A DNA stretch of 64,000 nt from Cardiobacterium sp. Marseille-Q4385 (GCF_916618745.1 NZ_OU745373.1:1564501-1628500); one strand, 5' to 3'; positions 37,055-46,705 are shown, counted from the stretch's first letter. The notes: generated from the letters alone by a model not told the origin. A program made the numbers and translations.

Positions 37055-38845
37055 TTAAATCGCCTCGGTGTTTTTGATGAGCCAGTAGTGCGCAGCTCCC
37101 GTGGTGTGCGGTGCCAGTTTTTCCCGCACAAGGGCGTGGTAGGCGTTCAGCCAGCGGGTTTCCGTCTTGTTCAACAGGGTTTTGTCGATAAGGCGGGTGT
37201 CGATCGGGCAGAGGGTCAGGGTTTCGAAGTAGAGGTAGTCGCCGAAGGCGGTTTCCGCCGGGTTTTTGACGCGGCGGTTGACGGCGAGGTTTTCGATACG
37301 GATGCCCCACTGGCCGGGACGGTACAGTCCGGGTTCGTTTGAAGTGATCATCCCCGCTTTCATGCCGCTCGCGCTGTGGATGGGCGCGTAGTAGGAAAGC
37401 ACTTGCGGCCCTTCGTGTACGTTCAGGAAGAAGCCGACGCCGTGACCGGTGCCGTGGCCGTAGTTGCATTGTTCGCGCCACATCGGGGCGCGGCAGACGG
37501 CATCCAGCAGCGGGGCGGCGATGCCGTCGGGGAAGATGGTTTCCGCAAGGGCAATATGCGCTTTCAGGACGAGGGTGTAGTCGCGCTGCATGGCGGCACT
37601 CGGCGTGCCGATGGGGATAACACGGGTGATGTCGGTGGTGCCGTTCTGGTATTGGCCGCCGGAGTCGATGAGGAGCAGGCCGTCGCGGCCTATTTCGCTG
37701 TGGTGTTCCGGGGTGGCGCTGTAATGGGGCAGGGCAGCGTTGGCGTTGTAGGCGGCGATGGTGTCGAAGCTGGGCGAGATGAAGTGTGGCTGCGCGCTGC
37801 GGTGGGCGAGGAGGATGCTATCCACGTCGAGTTCGGTCAGCCGCTCACCGGCAGCGAGGCGGGCTTCGAATTCGGCGAAGAAGCCGCACAGCGCCACGCC
37901 ATCCTGCACCATCGCGGCGTGGGTATGGGCGATTTCGTCTTCGTGTTTGCAGGCTTTGAAAAGGGTGCTGGGGTTGATGGCCTCGATAAGGGTAACGTCG
38001 GGGGGGAGTTTGCGCAGGGTACTGACGGCGGTTTTATCCGGATTGAGCAGCAGGCTACCGCTCAGTTTGCCGACGGCGTCAGCGATGGCTTCATAAGCGG
38101 CGACGTGGATGCCGGCGGCGGCCAGTGTCGCGGTGGCGGCGGGGTTAAGTTTGGCGGCGTCCACATAGAGGGTGGCATCGTGGTCGTTGATGTGCAAATA
38201 GGCGAGGAAGACGGGGTTGTAGGGCACGTCGCTGCCACGCAGGTTAGTGAGCCAGGCGATGTCGTCCAGCGAGGAGATGAGGTGGTGCATGGCGCCTTTT
38301 TCTTGCATTGCCGCGCGGACGCGAGCGAGTTTAGCGGCGGCGTTTTCGGGGACGTAGGCGGGGTCATGCGGGTAGATTTCCGCTTTGGGCAGCGCGGGAC
38401 GGTCGTGCCAGAGCTCGTTCATCAGGTCGTGATGGTGGTTCAGGCGGATGTTTTTCGCGGCGAAGGCCGCTTCCATCTGCCGCTTGGCGGTAAGCGAGAG
38501 CATATCGGCGGCGATGCCGACGATGGCACCCTGCGGCAGGTAGTCGGCGAGCGCGTCGATGTGGGTGCGGCCGGCGCCGAGTTTTTGTAATTCGATGCCG
38601 CTACCGGCGAGTTGTTGTGTCGCCTGTTCCCAGTAGCGGCTATCCGCCCACAGTTCGGCACGTTCGGCGGTGACGATAAGCGTCGGCACGGAGCCGGTGA
38701 AGCCGGAGAGCCAACGCCGCGTCTGCCAGTGGTCGGGCAGGTATTCGGAGAGGTGCGGGTCGGCGGAAGGCGCGACCCAGGCGTCAAGGTTGTGTTGCTG
38801 CATAAGCTGGCGCAGGGTGGCGAGGCGTTTGGCGTAGAGGTTCAT
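37055..38845 (-). CDS. Aminopeptidase P-family metallopeptidase (M24B)
   Basis: 596 residues: two creatinase-type N-terminal domains (about 1-310) and a C-terminal pita-bread domain. The two-metal ligands are visible: D in LIDSGGQYQNGTTDITR (both Asp), His in HGTGHGVGFF, Glu in SNEPGLY and Glu in YLYFETLTLCP. It removes an N-terminal residue before proline in cytoplasmic peptides. The ~600-residue size matches the eukaryote-like XPNPEP1 form found in many bacteria. AAGGAATCC precedes the ATG. Confidence 0.92.
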   Translation of the reverse strand: MNLYAKRLATLRQLMQQHNLDAWVAPSADPHLSEYLPDHWQTRRWLSGFTGSVPTLIVTAERAELWADSRYWEQATQQLAGSGIELQKLGAGRTHIDALADYLPQGAIVGIAADMLSLTAKRQMEAAFAAKNIRLNHHHDLMNELWHDRPALPKAEIYPHDPAYVPENAAAKLARVRAAMQEKGAMHHLISSLDDIAWLTNLRGSDVPYNPVFLAYLHINDHDATLYVDAAKLNPAATATLAAAGIHVAAYEAIADAVGKLSGSLLLNPDKTAVSTLRKLPPDVTLIEAINPSTLFKACKHEDEIAHTHAAMVQDGVALCGFFAEFEARLAAGERLTELDVDSILLAHRSAQPHFISPSFDTIAAYNANAALPHYSATPEHHSEIGRDGLLLIDSGGQYQNGTTDITRVIPIGTPSAAMQRDYTLVLKAHIALAETIFPDGIAAPLLDAVCRAPMWREQCNYGHGTGHGVGFFLNVHEGPQVLSYYAPIHSASGMKAGMITSNEPGLYRPGQWGIRIENLAVNRRVKNPAETAFGDYLYFETLTLCPIDTRLIDKTLLNKTETRWLNAYHALVREKLAPHTTGAAHYWLIKNTEAI

Positions 38846-38916
38846 GGGGATTCCTTGTGGCTTGGATGGCGCGCGGTTGAGCGGGGCAACCGCGCGATTT
38901 TATCGGCGGGAGGGTG

Positions 38917-40374
38917 TTATTCCGCCCCTTTGAGCATTTTATTCAGCATCGGCACCATCACCAGCAGAACGAGGCCGGTAGCAATGGCGATCAGTGTGGT
39001 CAGAACGTAGAAAGAGGCCGGATTCTCCGCCTGATAGCAGGTGGAAAAGTATTTGCCGCCGAGGGTGAAACCGAGCGACAGGCTGAGGAAGTTTAGCGCC
39101 ACCATCTGGGTTTTGAAGTGTTCCGGCGCGATGCGGGTGACGAAGGACAATGAAATCGGCGAAAGCAGGAGTTCGGCGAGTGTGTTGAACAGCACGGCAA
39201 GGGCCAGCACGAAAAGCGGCATTACCGTCCCGCTCATCAGGAAGGGAACGAAGACGAGATAGCTCAGGCTGAGGACAAAGAGCGATAGCGCGAATTTCAG
39301 TGGCGTTTTCGGTTGGCGTGCGCCGAGTTTCGTCCATACCGCTGCCATGATGCCGGAGAAGGCGATGACCCACAGGCTTTGCAGCGAGTCTTTCCACGAG
39401 ACGGGGATGACGAAATCGCCGAAGGTGCGTTTTGCCGGCATCACTTCGTCAAAATAGACGGTAAAGGCGGTGTAGATTTGGAACCACAGCGCCCAGAAGA
39501 TGCACATTGCGGAAAAGAGCGGGATGTAGGCCAAGATATAGCGGCGGTGTTCAGCGTCCACTTTGTCATCGTTCATCAGGCGGACGAAATAGCCGGTAAC
39601 GGCGAAGACGACCACGACCAGCAGCACGGTGGCGAAGTTGTCCAGGCGCAGTTCCTTGAAGAATACGGCGGCGGCAATAAAGGAAGACACAATCAGCACG
39701 GCGGCAATGGCGATTTTGATGCTGTCCGGCGGTAACGGATTTGGTGCGCCGGTGCGCGGCAGATTGCGGCGACCGATGGCGTAAATCAGCAAACCAATGG
39801 CCATACCGATGGCAGCCGCGCCGAAGCCATAGTGAAAACCGCGCGTCGTTTGCAGCCAGCCGGTGATGATGGGGCCGAAAAAGCCGCCGACGTTGATGCC
39901 GAAATAGAAAATCGTAAAGCCGGCATCGCGTAGCGGACGCAGCGCGTCATCCTCATACAGCGAGCCGACCATCGAGCTGGAAGACGCCTTGACCCCACCG
40001 CTGCCCAGCGCTATCAGCACCAGACCGCAGATAAGCCCCGTCACCCCCGGCACGAGGGCAAGCGCGATATGACCGAGCATCACCGTCACCCCGGAATAGA
40101 AAAGGGTGCGCTCTGCGCCGAAGACGCGGTCAGCCGCCCAGCCGCCGAGAATGGTGGAAAGATACACGCTGCCGCCATAAGCACCCATGATGCCACCCGC
40201 GACGGTTTTATCGATGCCGAGGCCACCTTCGGTCGCCGCGTAATACAAGTAAATCATGAGGATGCCCTGCATCCCGTAGAAAGAGAAGCGCTCGAACATC
40301 TCAATGCTGAACAGCGAGAAGAGCTGGCGCGGATGGCCGAGGAAGGATTTGTGCAAATGCGTTGAAGCAGACAT
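38917..40374 (-). CDS. POT-family proton-coupled peptide transporter
   Basis: 485 residues with 12-14 TM segments. The ExxERFxxYG proton-coupling motif is visible near the N-terminus (EMFERFSFYGMQGILMIYLY, about 26-45), and the second PTR2 signature lies near FYFGINVGGFFGPIITGWLQ. It imports di- and tripeptides with H+, matching the M24 peptidase 71 bp downstream on the same strand. Start 40374 follows GGGAG; in-frame upstream codons lack support. Confidence 0.9.
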   Translation of the reverse strand: MSASTHLHKSFLGHPRQLFSLFSIEMFERFSFYGMQGILMIYLYYAATEGGLGIDKTVAGGIMGAYGGSVYLSTILGGWAADRVFGAERTLFYSGVTVMLGHIALALVPGVTGLICGLVLIALGSGGVKASSSSMVGSLYEDDALRPLRDAGFTIFYFGINVGGFFGPIITGWLQTTRGFHYGFGAAAIGMAIGLLIYAIGRRNLPRTGAPNPLPPDSIKIAIAAVLIVSSFIAAAVFFKELRLDNFATVLLVVVVFAVTGYFVRLMNDDKVDAEHRRYILAYIPLFSAMCIFWALWFQIYTAFTVYFDEVMPAKRTFGDFVIPVSWKDSLQSLWVIAFSGIMAAVWTKLGARQPKTPLKFALSLFVLSLSYLVFVPFLMSGTVMPLFVLALAVLFNTLAELLLSPISLSFVTRIAPEHFKTQMVALNFLSLSLGFTLGGKYFSTCYQAENPASFYVLTTLIAIATGLVLLVMVPMLNKMLKGAE

Positions 40375-40600
40375 AGCGGGACTCCCGTTATAAGTGGTGA
40401 ACTGCATCACGCGCCGACGGTGCGTGTGCATTCGGAGCATCCCACAGGGGATCGCCCCCGAACGCGCTGAATGTAGCACAAGAATCCACAAGTAAGCCAC
40501 ATAAAAAATAAGCATTGCTGTTAATCAGCCACAGCAAATAACATCTCAGCTTACTGCGGCTGCGCCTATAATCCGCCAATCTTCACTACCGCTTCTGCTT
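40375..40600. promoter_or_regulatory. Divergent promoter region (POT transporter / acyltransferase)
   Basis: 226 bp, AT-rich in the middle (40495-40545), between two divergent starts. No ORF. Exact promoter boxes were not assigned. Confidence 0.45.
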
Positions 40601-41722
40601 ATGTCCAGTACGCCGCTTATTCTGCCGCGCCGCTGCCGCTTCCTCGGCTGGCTCGTCCGCACCCTCTACTATCGCCGCGTGAGCGTGCGCGGTGACAGCG
40701 TTAGCCGTCGCCCGACCCTCTTCCTCCTCAGCCACAGAAACGGCGCGACCGACGGGCAAATCTACATGACCGCCCTCGGCGATACGCCTTCGCTCATCTC
40801 CATCCAACTGCTGCGCCACTGGTATCTGCGCCTCTTTTTCGCCGGTATTCCGGTGGTGCGCGACAAAGACCGCATCCGCTACGGTATCGCTGCCGACGCC
40901 GTACCCTCGCCGGTGCGCGCCGCCATCGCACAAATCAAGAACGGCGGCAGCCTCTGCCTCTATCCCGAAGGCACCAGCGCCTGGCAGGCGCATCCCTTGC
41001 CCTACCATAACGGCATGGCAGTTATCGTCGCCCGTCTCAAAGCCGCCGGGGTGGATTTCGACGTGCAGCCGCTTGCCGCCTATTACAGCAAGCCGGACGG
41101 CTTCCGCAGCCGCGTCAGCATCATCGTCGGTACTGCCTTTCGCCCGCTGGGCGAAAGCATCGCCGATTTGCAGGCAGAACTCGCTAATGCCCTGGACTAC
41201 ATCAGCGTCAACGCCGCCGACAACGCTGCCTTTAACCGTATCCAGGCACGGGCCTGGCGGGGGGCGCGCGACGGTGCGGATTACGGTGCCGTCTTCCTGC
41301 GTACCCAGGCGGCAGAAAACACCGCGCAAAACTGTCCGGAAAAACCGCTTCCCGCCACCTGGCTCGTTACCCGTGCCTACCCGCCCGCAAATACCGTAGA
41401 CCTCCGCGCCAGCAAAGCCGAACACCGCCCGTGGGCCAAGGTGCTGTTTGCTCTCGGTTTCCCGCTTATCGCCGCCGCGGCGTTACTCGCCGGGCGCGCC
41501 GCCGATGGTCGTAACAACACCACCTTCTTCCGCGTCCTCGGCGGCGCCGCTGCCGTCGTGCCGCAAATACTTCTCTGGCTCACTGCCTGTTACTGCGCGC
41601 CGCTGCCCGCGCTGCTGTGGCTCGTTCTCGGCATCTGTGGCTGGTATTACTACCCCGAACCGGCGCCTGTGCCGCTGGCAGAACATCCCGACGCCGCTGC
41701 GGATCATGCGGCAGACGAATAA
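40601..41722 (+). CDS. PlsC-like acyltransferase with C-terminal membrane domain
   Basis: 373 residues. N-terminal acyltransferase fold: SHRNGATDG (about 44-52) in the place of the HX4D catalytic motif but spaced HX5D, then GIPVVRDKDR, and LYPEGTS (about 125-131), the glycerol-phosphate binding EGT. The C-terminal ~100 residues hold about three hydrophobic segments (FALGFPLIAAAALLAG; VVPQILLWLTACYCAPLPALLWLVLGI in part). A glycerophospholipid or ornithine-lipid acyltransferase is plausible; the substrate is unknown. Confidence 0.75.
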   Translation: MSSTPLILPRRCRFLGWLVRTLYYRRVSVRGDSVSRRPTLFLLSHRNGATDGQIYMTALGDTPSLISIQLLRHWYLRLFFAGIPVVRDKDRIRYGIAADAVPSPVRAAIAQIKNGGSLCLYPEGTSAWQAHPLPYHNGMAVIVARLKAAGVDFDVQPLAAYYSKPDGFRSRVSIIVGTAFRPLGESIADLQAELANALDYISVNAADNAAFNRIQARAWRGARDGADYGAVFLRTQAAENTAQNCPEKPLPATWLVTRAYPPANTVDLRASKAEHRPWAKVLFALGFPLIAAAALLAGRAADGRNNTTFFRVLGGAAAVVPQILLWLTACYCAPLPALLWLVLGICGWYYYPEPAPVPLAEHPDAAADHAADE

Positions 41723-41811
41723 GCTGCCTGTTGACGCTCGACCTGTGTAACGGATTCTTGCGGCAAAACGCCGCCGCAAAGTTGAGTATCAACGGGCTCT
41801 GATACATCCGC

Positions 41812-41840
41812 TTTACATTGCCGGCAAGCGCCTGTATGAT
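41812..41840 (+). promoter_or_regulatory. Promoter of tRNA-Ser
   Basis: -35 TTTACA (41812-41817), 17-base spacer, -10 TATGAT (41835-41840), then a GC-rich discriminator (GCGCGCC) as in stringently controlled stable-RNA promoters. The start is expected ~10 bases before the tRNA. Confidence 0.8.
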
Positions 41841-41856
41841 GCGCGCCTCTTTCAAT

Positions 41857-41949
41857 GGAGAGGTGGCCGAGAGGCTGAAGGCGCTCCCCTGCTAAGGGAG
41901 TATAGAGTTTATAGCTCTATCGGGGGTTCGAATCCCCCCCTCTCCGCCA
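41857..41949 (+). tRNA. tRNA-Ser (anticodon GCU)
   Basis: A 93-nt cloverleaf: acceptor GGAGAGG pairs with CCTCTCC, followed by G and an encoded CCA. D loop GGCCGAGAGGCTGAAGGC, anticodon stem CTCCC/GGGAG with GCT at 41891-41893, the long variable arm of class II tRNAs, and T arm GGGGGTTCGAATCCCCC. Reads AGC/AGU serine codons. Confidence 0.97.
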
Positions 41950-41956
41950 GAACAAC

Positions 41957-41983
41957 AAAACCACCGTCAGCGGTGGTTTTTTT
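41957..41983 (+). terminator. Terminator of tRNA-Ser
   Basis: Stem AAAACCACCG/CGGTGGTTTT and T7, 8 bases after the CCA. Confidence 0.92.
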
Positions 41984-42075
41984 GTACCCGAATGGCAGAT
42001 GATGCGGATTTTTGCCCGCTGCTCCGGCAAGCGACTTTGCTATCATTACACGAACATTAACCACCCGTCCCGTCA

Positions 42076-42594
42076 ATGTCCCGCCTGAACGCCATTCTCA
42101 CCCGTCTCACACCGTTTTTCATCCATCCGGCCATCTTTTATTCGCTACTCGCCGCCTTTTTCGTGCTGTACCGTCCGCTGTCACCGGCGCTGCCGTGGTG
42201 GCAGGATGCGGTTGTCATCGTCCTCCTTGCCGTGCTGTGCGGCCTTGCGTACCACAGCAATCCGGTAGGACTGGATATCCCGATTATTATGTTCAGCGGC
42301 TTCGTCTATTCCGTTGAAGATCCGTATTTTTTCGCCCCGCCCATCCTCACCGCCCTATTCTTCTACCTCATTACCCTATGGCAGGACGTGCGCCGCAAAA
42401 CCCCGCCGACGCGGCTTGAACTCGCCGCCGATTACACCGCCCACCTCGCCAACTTTGCCATCACCCTGCTGTGGCTGACGCTCGCCCGCGCCCATCCGCA
42501 ATACACTGAGCTCGCCACCTACCTCATCATCATGACCCTGTTCAGTGGTGCCGCACTCCTCCACCGCACCGCAACAGCCCTCCGCCAACCCTAA
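42076..42594 (+). CDS. Unknown integral membrane protein, 172 aa
   Basis: About five hydrophobic segments (FYSLLAAFFVLY; AVVIVLLAVLCGLAY; ILTALFFYLITLW; ANFAITLLWLTL; LATYLIIMTLFSGAAL). No family is recognised. It ends 9 bp before the VWA gene, so it is likely the first gene of the TerY-triad operon. A role with that system is inferred from position only. Confidence 0.7.
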   Translation: MSRLNAILTRLTPFFIHPAIFYSLLAAFFVLYRPLSPALPWWQDAVVIVLLAVLCGLAYHSNPVGLDIPIIMFSGFVYSVEDPYFFAPPILTALFFYLITLWQDVRRKTPPTRLELAADYTAHLANFAITLLWLTLARAHPQYTELATYLIIMTLFSGAALLHRTATALRQP

Positions 42595-42603
42595 GGAACC
42601 CCC

Positions 42604-43647
42604 ATGCGCCGCCTCCCCGTTTACCTCGTTATCGACATCTCCGAAAGCATGGCTGGCGACAACCTGCGCCAGATGCAGGAAGGCATCGACCGCCTCATCA
42701 AAGCCCTGCGTGCTGACCCGTATGCGCTTGAAACCGTGCACCTCGGCGTTATTGCCTTTGCCGGTGTCGCGCGCACCATTGCGCCGCTCACCGAACTCTT
42801 CGCCTTCTACCCGCCGCGCCTGCCCATCGGCTCCGGTACCTCCCTCGGCACTGCGCTCGAACACGTCATGGCCGAAATCAAAAACAACGTCGTCGCCAAC
42901 AGCCCCACACAAAAAGGCGACTACAAGCCCATGATCTACCTCATGACCGACGGCAAGGCGACCGACGACCCCGCCGCCGCCATTGCCCGCTGGCAGCGGG
43001 ACTACCAAAGGCGCGCCACCCTTGTCACCATCGGCATCGGCCCCTTCGCCGACCTCGGCGCCCTGAGTAGCATCAGCGACCACACCCTGCGTCTTGATAA
43101 TAACGACGAAGACGACTTCCGCACCTTCATCAACTGGATCTCCTCCTCCGTCTCCGCGCAAAGCAAAAGCCTTGGCGTGGACGTGCCGCTGACGCTCGAC
43201 AAAAACGAAAGCCCGGCGCTCAGCCTCGTCAAAGACGCGATGGCTGCCGCCGCGCTGGACGAAAACTACGTCATCATCACCGGCCTCTGCGCCAAAACGC
43301 GCCTGCCATATTTGATGAAATACGAGCGGATGCCCGACATCGGCGACATCCCCTTCTTCACCAAACAGGCGCCGCAGGTGTACCGCTACGTCGGCGTCTA
43401 TCCGGCGGAAAAAGACTACTTCGACTGGTCGGACACACGCGCCAATGCCAACACCATCGCCGCCTCCATGCTCGAAGGCGGTGGCGGCTGCCCGCACTGC
43501 GGCGCGACATACGGCCTCGCCACCTGCTCCTGCGGCCAAGTCTTCTGCGTGGACGGAGACGGAGAAGTCACCTGTCCCGGCTGTAACAAAACCATCTACA
43601 TGGGTAGTGCCGAAGGCGACTTCGACATCGCCCGCTCACGAGGCTGA
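42604..43647 (+). CDS. TerY-like von Willebrand factor A protein
   Basis: 347 residues. The vWA domain at about 1-200 keeps the MIDAS metal site (DISESMAG at 10-17, the GSGTS threonine region and MTDGKATDD). The C-terminal ~60 residues form a zinc ribbon (CPHCG, CSCGQVFC, CPGC). This is the TerY layout of the TerY-P triad, in which a vWA protein works with a PP2C phosphatase and a kinase, both of which follow here. AAGGAACCCCC precedes the ATG. Confidence 0.9.
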   Translation: MRRLPVYLVIDISESMAGDNLRQMQEGIDRLIKALRADPYALETVHLGVIAFAGVARTIAPLTELFAFYPPRLPIGSGTSLGTALEHVMAEIKNNVVANSPTQKGDYKPMIYLMTDGKATDDPAAAIARWQRDYQRRATLVTIGIGPFADLGALSSISDHTLRLDNNDEDDFRTFINWISSSVSAQSKSLGVDVPLTLDKNESPALSLVKDAMAAAALDENYVIITGLCAKTRLPYLMKYERMPDIGDIPFFTKQAPQVYRYVGVYPAEKDYFDWSDTRANANTIAASMLEGGGGCPHCGATYGLATCSCGQVFCVDGDGEVTCPGCNKTIYMGSAEGDFDIARSRG

Positions 43648-43649
43648 CC

Positions 43650-45206
43650 ATGACCCCGAAAACCCTCAAAGAATGGCTGCACCACGCCGACGACGAAATC
43701 CTTGCCCGCTTCATCGCCAATCACCAGAACCTCATCGCCCAGCTCATGCAGGCCTGGCAGCGCCAGCTCAACAAAGAACAAGCGGCCCACAACCTGCCGG
43801 ATGACACAGCCATCACCAATAACCCCTCCCCGCTTGCCGATAACCCGGACGATATGGCGGACGACGCGACCGTCCCCCGTCCCCACGAAGGAGAGGACGA
43901 CAAACAAACCGCCAGCGAAACCACAGCGACTGCTAGCATCACCCAAGAAACCCCGCAAACAGACGACGAATTCGCCCCGCTTGACCCCACAACCCCGGAT
44001 ACCGCCATGCCCTGCCCCGCCACCCCCACGCCTACCGCCGTGCAAACCCCGGTCATCCACCTGCCGCCATTGCCGAACGCCAACCAGGGACAGCCCTACG
44101 CATACACCCTGCCCGCCGACCTGCCCATCACCGGCCTCACCATCGAAAACGCCGACAGTGGCCTTGCCTGGGATGATGACACCCGCCGCATCTACGGCAC
44201 CCCGACCGTGAGCGGCGACCTGACCATCTACATCACTCTGCGCGACAACGACAAAGAAGTCCCCATCCACCTCAACCTGCACATCAACCCCGATCCGAAA
44301 AGCCTGTGGCAAAACCTGCCCTCCGACCAGGACGCACCCTTTGCCAAACCTGACAGCGCCCACGAAGAACAAACCACCCCGCATGGCCGCCTCATCGCCG
44401 CCCGCCAGCGCGGCCGCTCACACGCCCACATCGGCAGCTACTGCGACGACGACTACCGCCTCCACTACCACGCCGCGAGCGGCCTGCACCTCCTTACCGT
44501 TGCCGACGGGGCCGGCAGTGCCGCCCATTCCCGCTACGGCTCACAACAGGCGGTTGAAGCCGTCAAAAACACCATCATCGCCCTGCTGGACGACACCGAC
44601 AAACCACACTACAGACTCGCCCACGTCGATCCCGCGCAGCGCGAAAAAATCGCCGCCAACCTCATCAGCCACGCCCTGCATGCCGCGCACAAAGCCCACC
44701 TCGAAGCCGCACAACAACACGGCCTCGAAGCCAAAAGCCTTTCCTGCACCCTGCTCATCGGCCTTGCCGTCGCCCTGCCGGACGGCAGCTGGTACCACGC
44801 CGCCTACCAGGTTGGCGATGGCGCCGCTGCCCTGTGGCAGCCGGAAAGCGGCACCCTGCACCTGCTCGGCGAAGCCGACAGCGGCGCCTATTCCGGCGAA
44901 ACCCAATTCCTCAGCCGTGCCCAGCTCGACGAAGCCGACATCGCCCGCCGCATCCGTCACCACAACGACGCCGCGCCATACATCCTCATCCTTATGACCG
45001 ACGGCGTCTCCGACCCCAAATTCGAAACCGACGCCGGCCTGAAAAACCCCGCACTGTGGCAGGCACTGTGGCAAGAACTAAAAACCCCGCTCGCCGATCC
45101 AGCACCCGATACCGCCCTGCTTGACTGGCTGGGCTTCTGGTCCAGAGGCAACCACGACGACCGCACCATCGCCCTCCTCATCCCCGCCGACAAGGAAAGC
45201 GCATGA
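43650..45206 (+). CDS. PP2C-family protein phosphatase of the TerY triad
   Basis: 518 residues. About 1-45 is helical; 46-125 is a Pro/Thr-rich acidic linker; 130-215 is an Ig-like/cadherin-like beta domain (LPNANQGQPYAYTLPADLPI... IYGTPTVSGDLTIYITLRDN). The C-terminal ~270 residues are PP2C (TVADGAGSAAHSRYG; YQVGDGAAALW; LILMTDGVSDPKFE; NHDDRTIALL), with Asp ligands for Mn/Mg. It should reverse the phosphorylation made by the kinase encoded next; the ATGA overlap (45203-45206) couples the two. Confidence 0.88.
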   Translation: MTPKTLKEWLHHADDEILARFIANHQNLIAQLMQAWQRQLNKEQAAHNLPDDTAITNNPSPLADNPDDMADDATVPRPHEGEDDKQTASETTATASITQETPQTDDEFAPLDPTTPDTAMPCPATPTPTAVQTPVIHLPPLPNANQGQPYAYTLPADLPITGLTIENADSGLAWDDDTRRIYGTPTVSGDLTIYITLRDNDKEVPIHLNLHINPDPKSLWQNLPSDQDAPFAKPDSAHEEQTTPHGRLIAARQRGRSHAHIGSYCDDDYRLHYHAASGLHLLTVADGAGSAAHSRYGSQQAVEAVKNTIIALLDDTDKPHYRLAHVDPAQREKIAANLISHALHAAHKAHLEAAQQHGLEAKSLSCTLLIGLAVALPDGSWYHAAYQVGDGAAALWQPESGTLHLLGEADSGAYSGETQFLSRAQLDEADIARRIRHHNDAAPYILILMTDGVSDPKFETDAGLKNPALWQALWQELKTPLADPAPDTALLDWLGFWSRGNHDDRTIALLIPADKESA

Positions 45207-46705
45207 ACAAAAACATCATCACCCTCACCGCAACCAACGGCCAGACCATCCGCTTCATCGACGAAGTCAAAGCCCAGGGCGGCATGAAAGACGTCAAATT
45301 CTCGCCGGATGGCGACTACGTCGTCGCCTTCTTCCGCGAAAAAGCCGACCCGGCCACGCGCGAACGCCTGGAAATGATCACCGGCCAATACCGCGAGCGC
45401 ATCTTCAACCAGGAAGGCGGCAACTACCTGAAAAACCTCTACTGCTGGCCGACTGCTGTCGTCGAATACGAAAACCGCCTCGGCGTCGTCGTCCCCTTTT
45501 ACCGTAGCAACTTCTTCTTCCAGTACGGCAGCAGAAACCACGACATGCTCAACATCAAGGGCAAAGAAAAAGACGGCAAATGGTTCGCGAGCGCCAACAA
45601 CCGCAACAAATACCTTGACCCGCGCGAACTTGGCGACTGGATGCGCCACCTGAAAATCTGCCTCATGCTGGCGCGCGCCGTGCGCCGCATGCACATGGCC
45701 GGCCTCTCGCACAGCGACCTCGGCTACAAAAACTGCCTGATTGACCCGACCACGGGGCAAGCCTGCCTCATCGACATCGACGGCCTCGTTGTGCCCGGCA
45801 AACACCCACCAACCGTAGTCGGCACCCCAGATTTCATCGCCCCGGAAGTCGTTGAAACCGCCCATCTCGACAAAGATGACCCCAAACGCAAATTGCCGAG
45901 CCGTAGCACCGACCTGCACGCACTTTCCGTCCTCATCTACATGTACCTGCTCTACCGCCACCCGCTCCGGGGCGACAAAATCCACGATGCGAACGACAGC
46001 CAGCGCGACGAAGAACTGAGCATGGGCAGCCAGGCTCTCTTTATCGAACACCCGATGGATACCAGCAACCGCATCAAAACCGCGCAACTCAAAGCGAGCG
46101 AACTGCCGTGGAAAGACACTGCGAAAACCCCCTACACCCTGTGCGGCCCCTACATCGCGAAACTCTTCGAGCGCGCCTTCATTGATGGCCTGCACAACCC
46201 ACCTGCGCGACCGACCGCCGACGAATGGGAACACGCGCTCGTCAAAACCGTTGACCTGCTGCAACCCTGCGGCAACGAGCAATGCGAGCAAAAGTGGTAC
46301 GCCTTCGACAACAGCCGCAGCCCGCGCTGCCCCTTCTGCGGCACGGCGCACAGCGGCAAATTGCCGGTCCTGAACCTCTACTCGCAGGCGCCCGGCGGCA
46401 GCTACCGTCCGGATAACCACCGCATCATGGTATACAGCGGCCAATCCCTCTTCCGCTGGCACGCCGACAGCCGCGTCTTCCCCAACGAAAAACTGGCGGC
46501 GGCGGATGCCAAACGCGTCGGCTACTTCGTGCAGCACAATGGCGACTGGTGGCTGGTCAACGAACAACTACCGGATTGCTACGACGTACAAGGCAAAACC
46601 GCCATTCCGCCCGGCGGCAAAATCAAACTGGAAGAAGGCGCACAAATCCTCCTGCAAAAAGGCGAAGGTGGCCGCCTGCTGATGGTGCAGATGGCGGGAG
46701 CATAG
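45203..46705 (+). CDS. Protein kinase-like protein of the TerY triad
   Basis: 500 residues. Kinase fold at about 25-320: catalytic loop HSDLGYKNCLID (about 172-183), DIDG in place of DFG (about 193-196), TVVGTPDFIAPEVV as activation/APE segment. A zinc ribbon follows (CGNEQCEQ...CPFCG, about 355-390), then a ~100-residue beta-rich tail that may be FHA-like or SH3-like (GGSYRPDNHRIMVYSGQSLFRWHAD...). With the vWA and PP2C genes it forms the third member of the triad. Confidence 0.88.
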   Translation: MNKNIITLTATNGQTIRFIDEVKAQGGMKDVKFSPDGDYVVAFFREKADPATRERLEMITGQYRERIFNQEGGNYLKNLYCWPTAVVEYENRLGVVVPFYRSNFFFQYGSRNHDMLNIKGKEKDGKWFASANNRNKYLDPRELGDWMRHLKICLMLARAVRRMHMAGLSHSDLGYKNCLIDPTTGQACLIDIDGLVVPGKHPPTVVGTPDFIAPEVVETAHLDKDDPKRKLPSRSTDLHALSVLIYMYLLYRHPLRGDKIHDANDSQRDEELSMGSQALFIEHPMDTSNRIKTAQLKASELPWKDTAKTPYTLCGPYIAKLFERAFIDGLHNPPARPTADEWEHALVKTVDLLQPCGNEQCEQKWYAFDNSRSPRCPFCGTAHSGKLPVLNLYSQAPGGSYRPDNHRIMVYSGQSLFRWHADSRVFPNEKLAAADAKRVGYFVQHNGDWWLVNEQLPDCYDVQGKTAIPPGGKIKLEEGAQILLQKGEGGRLLMVQMAGA

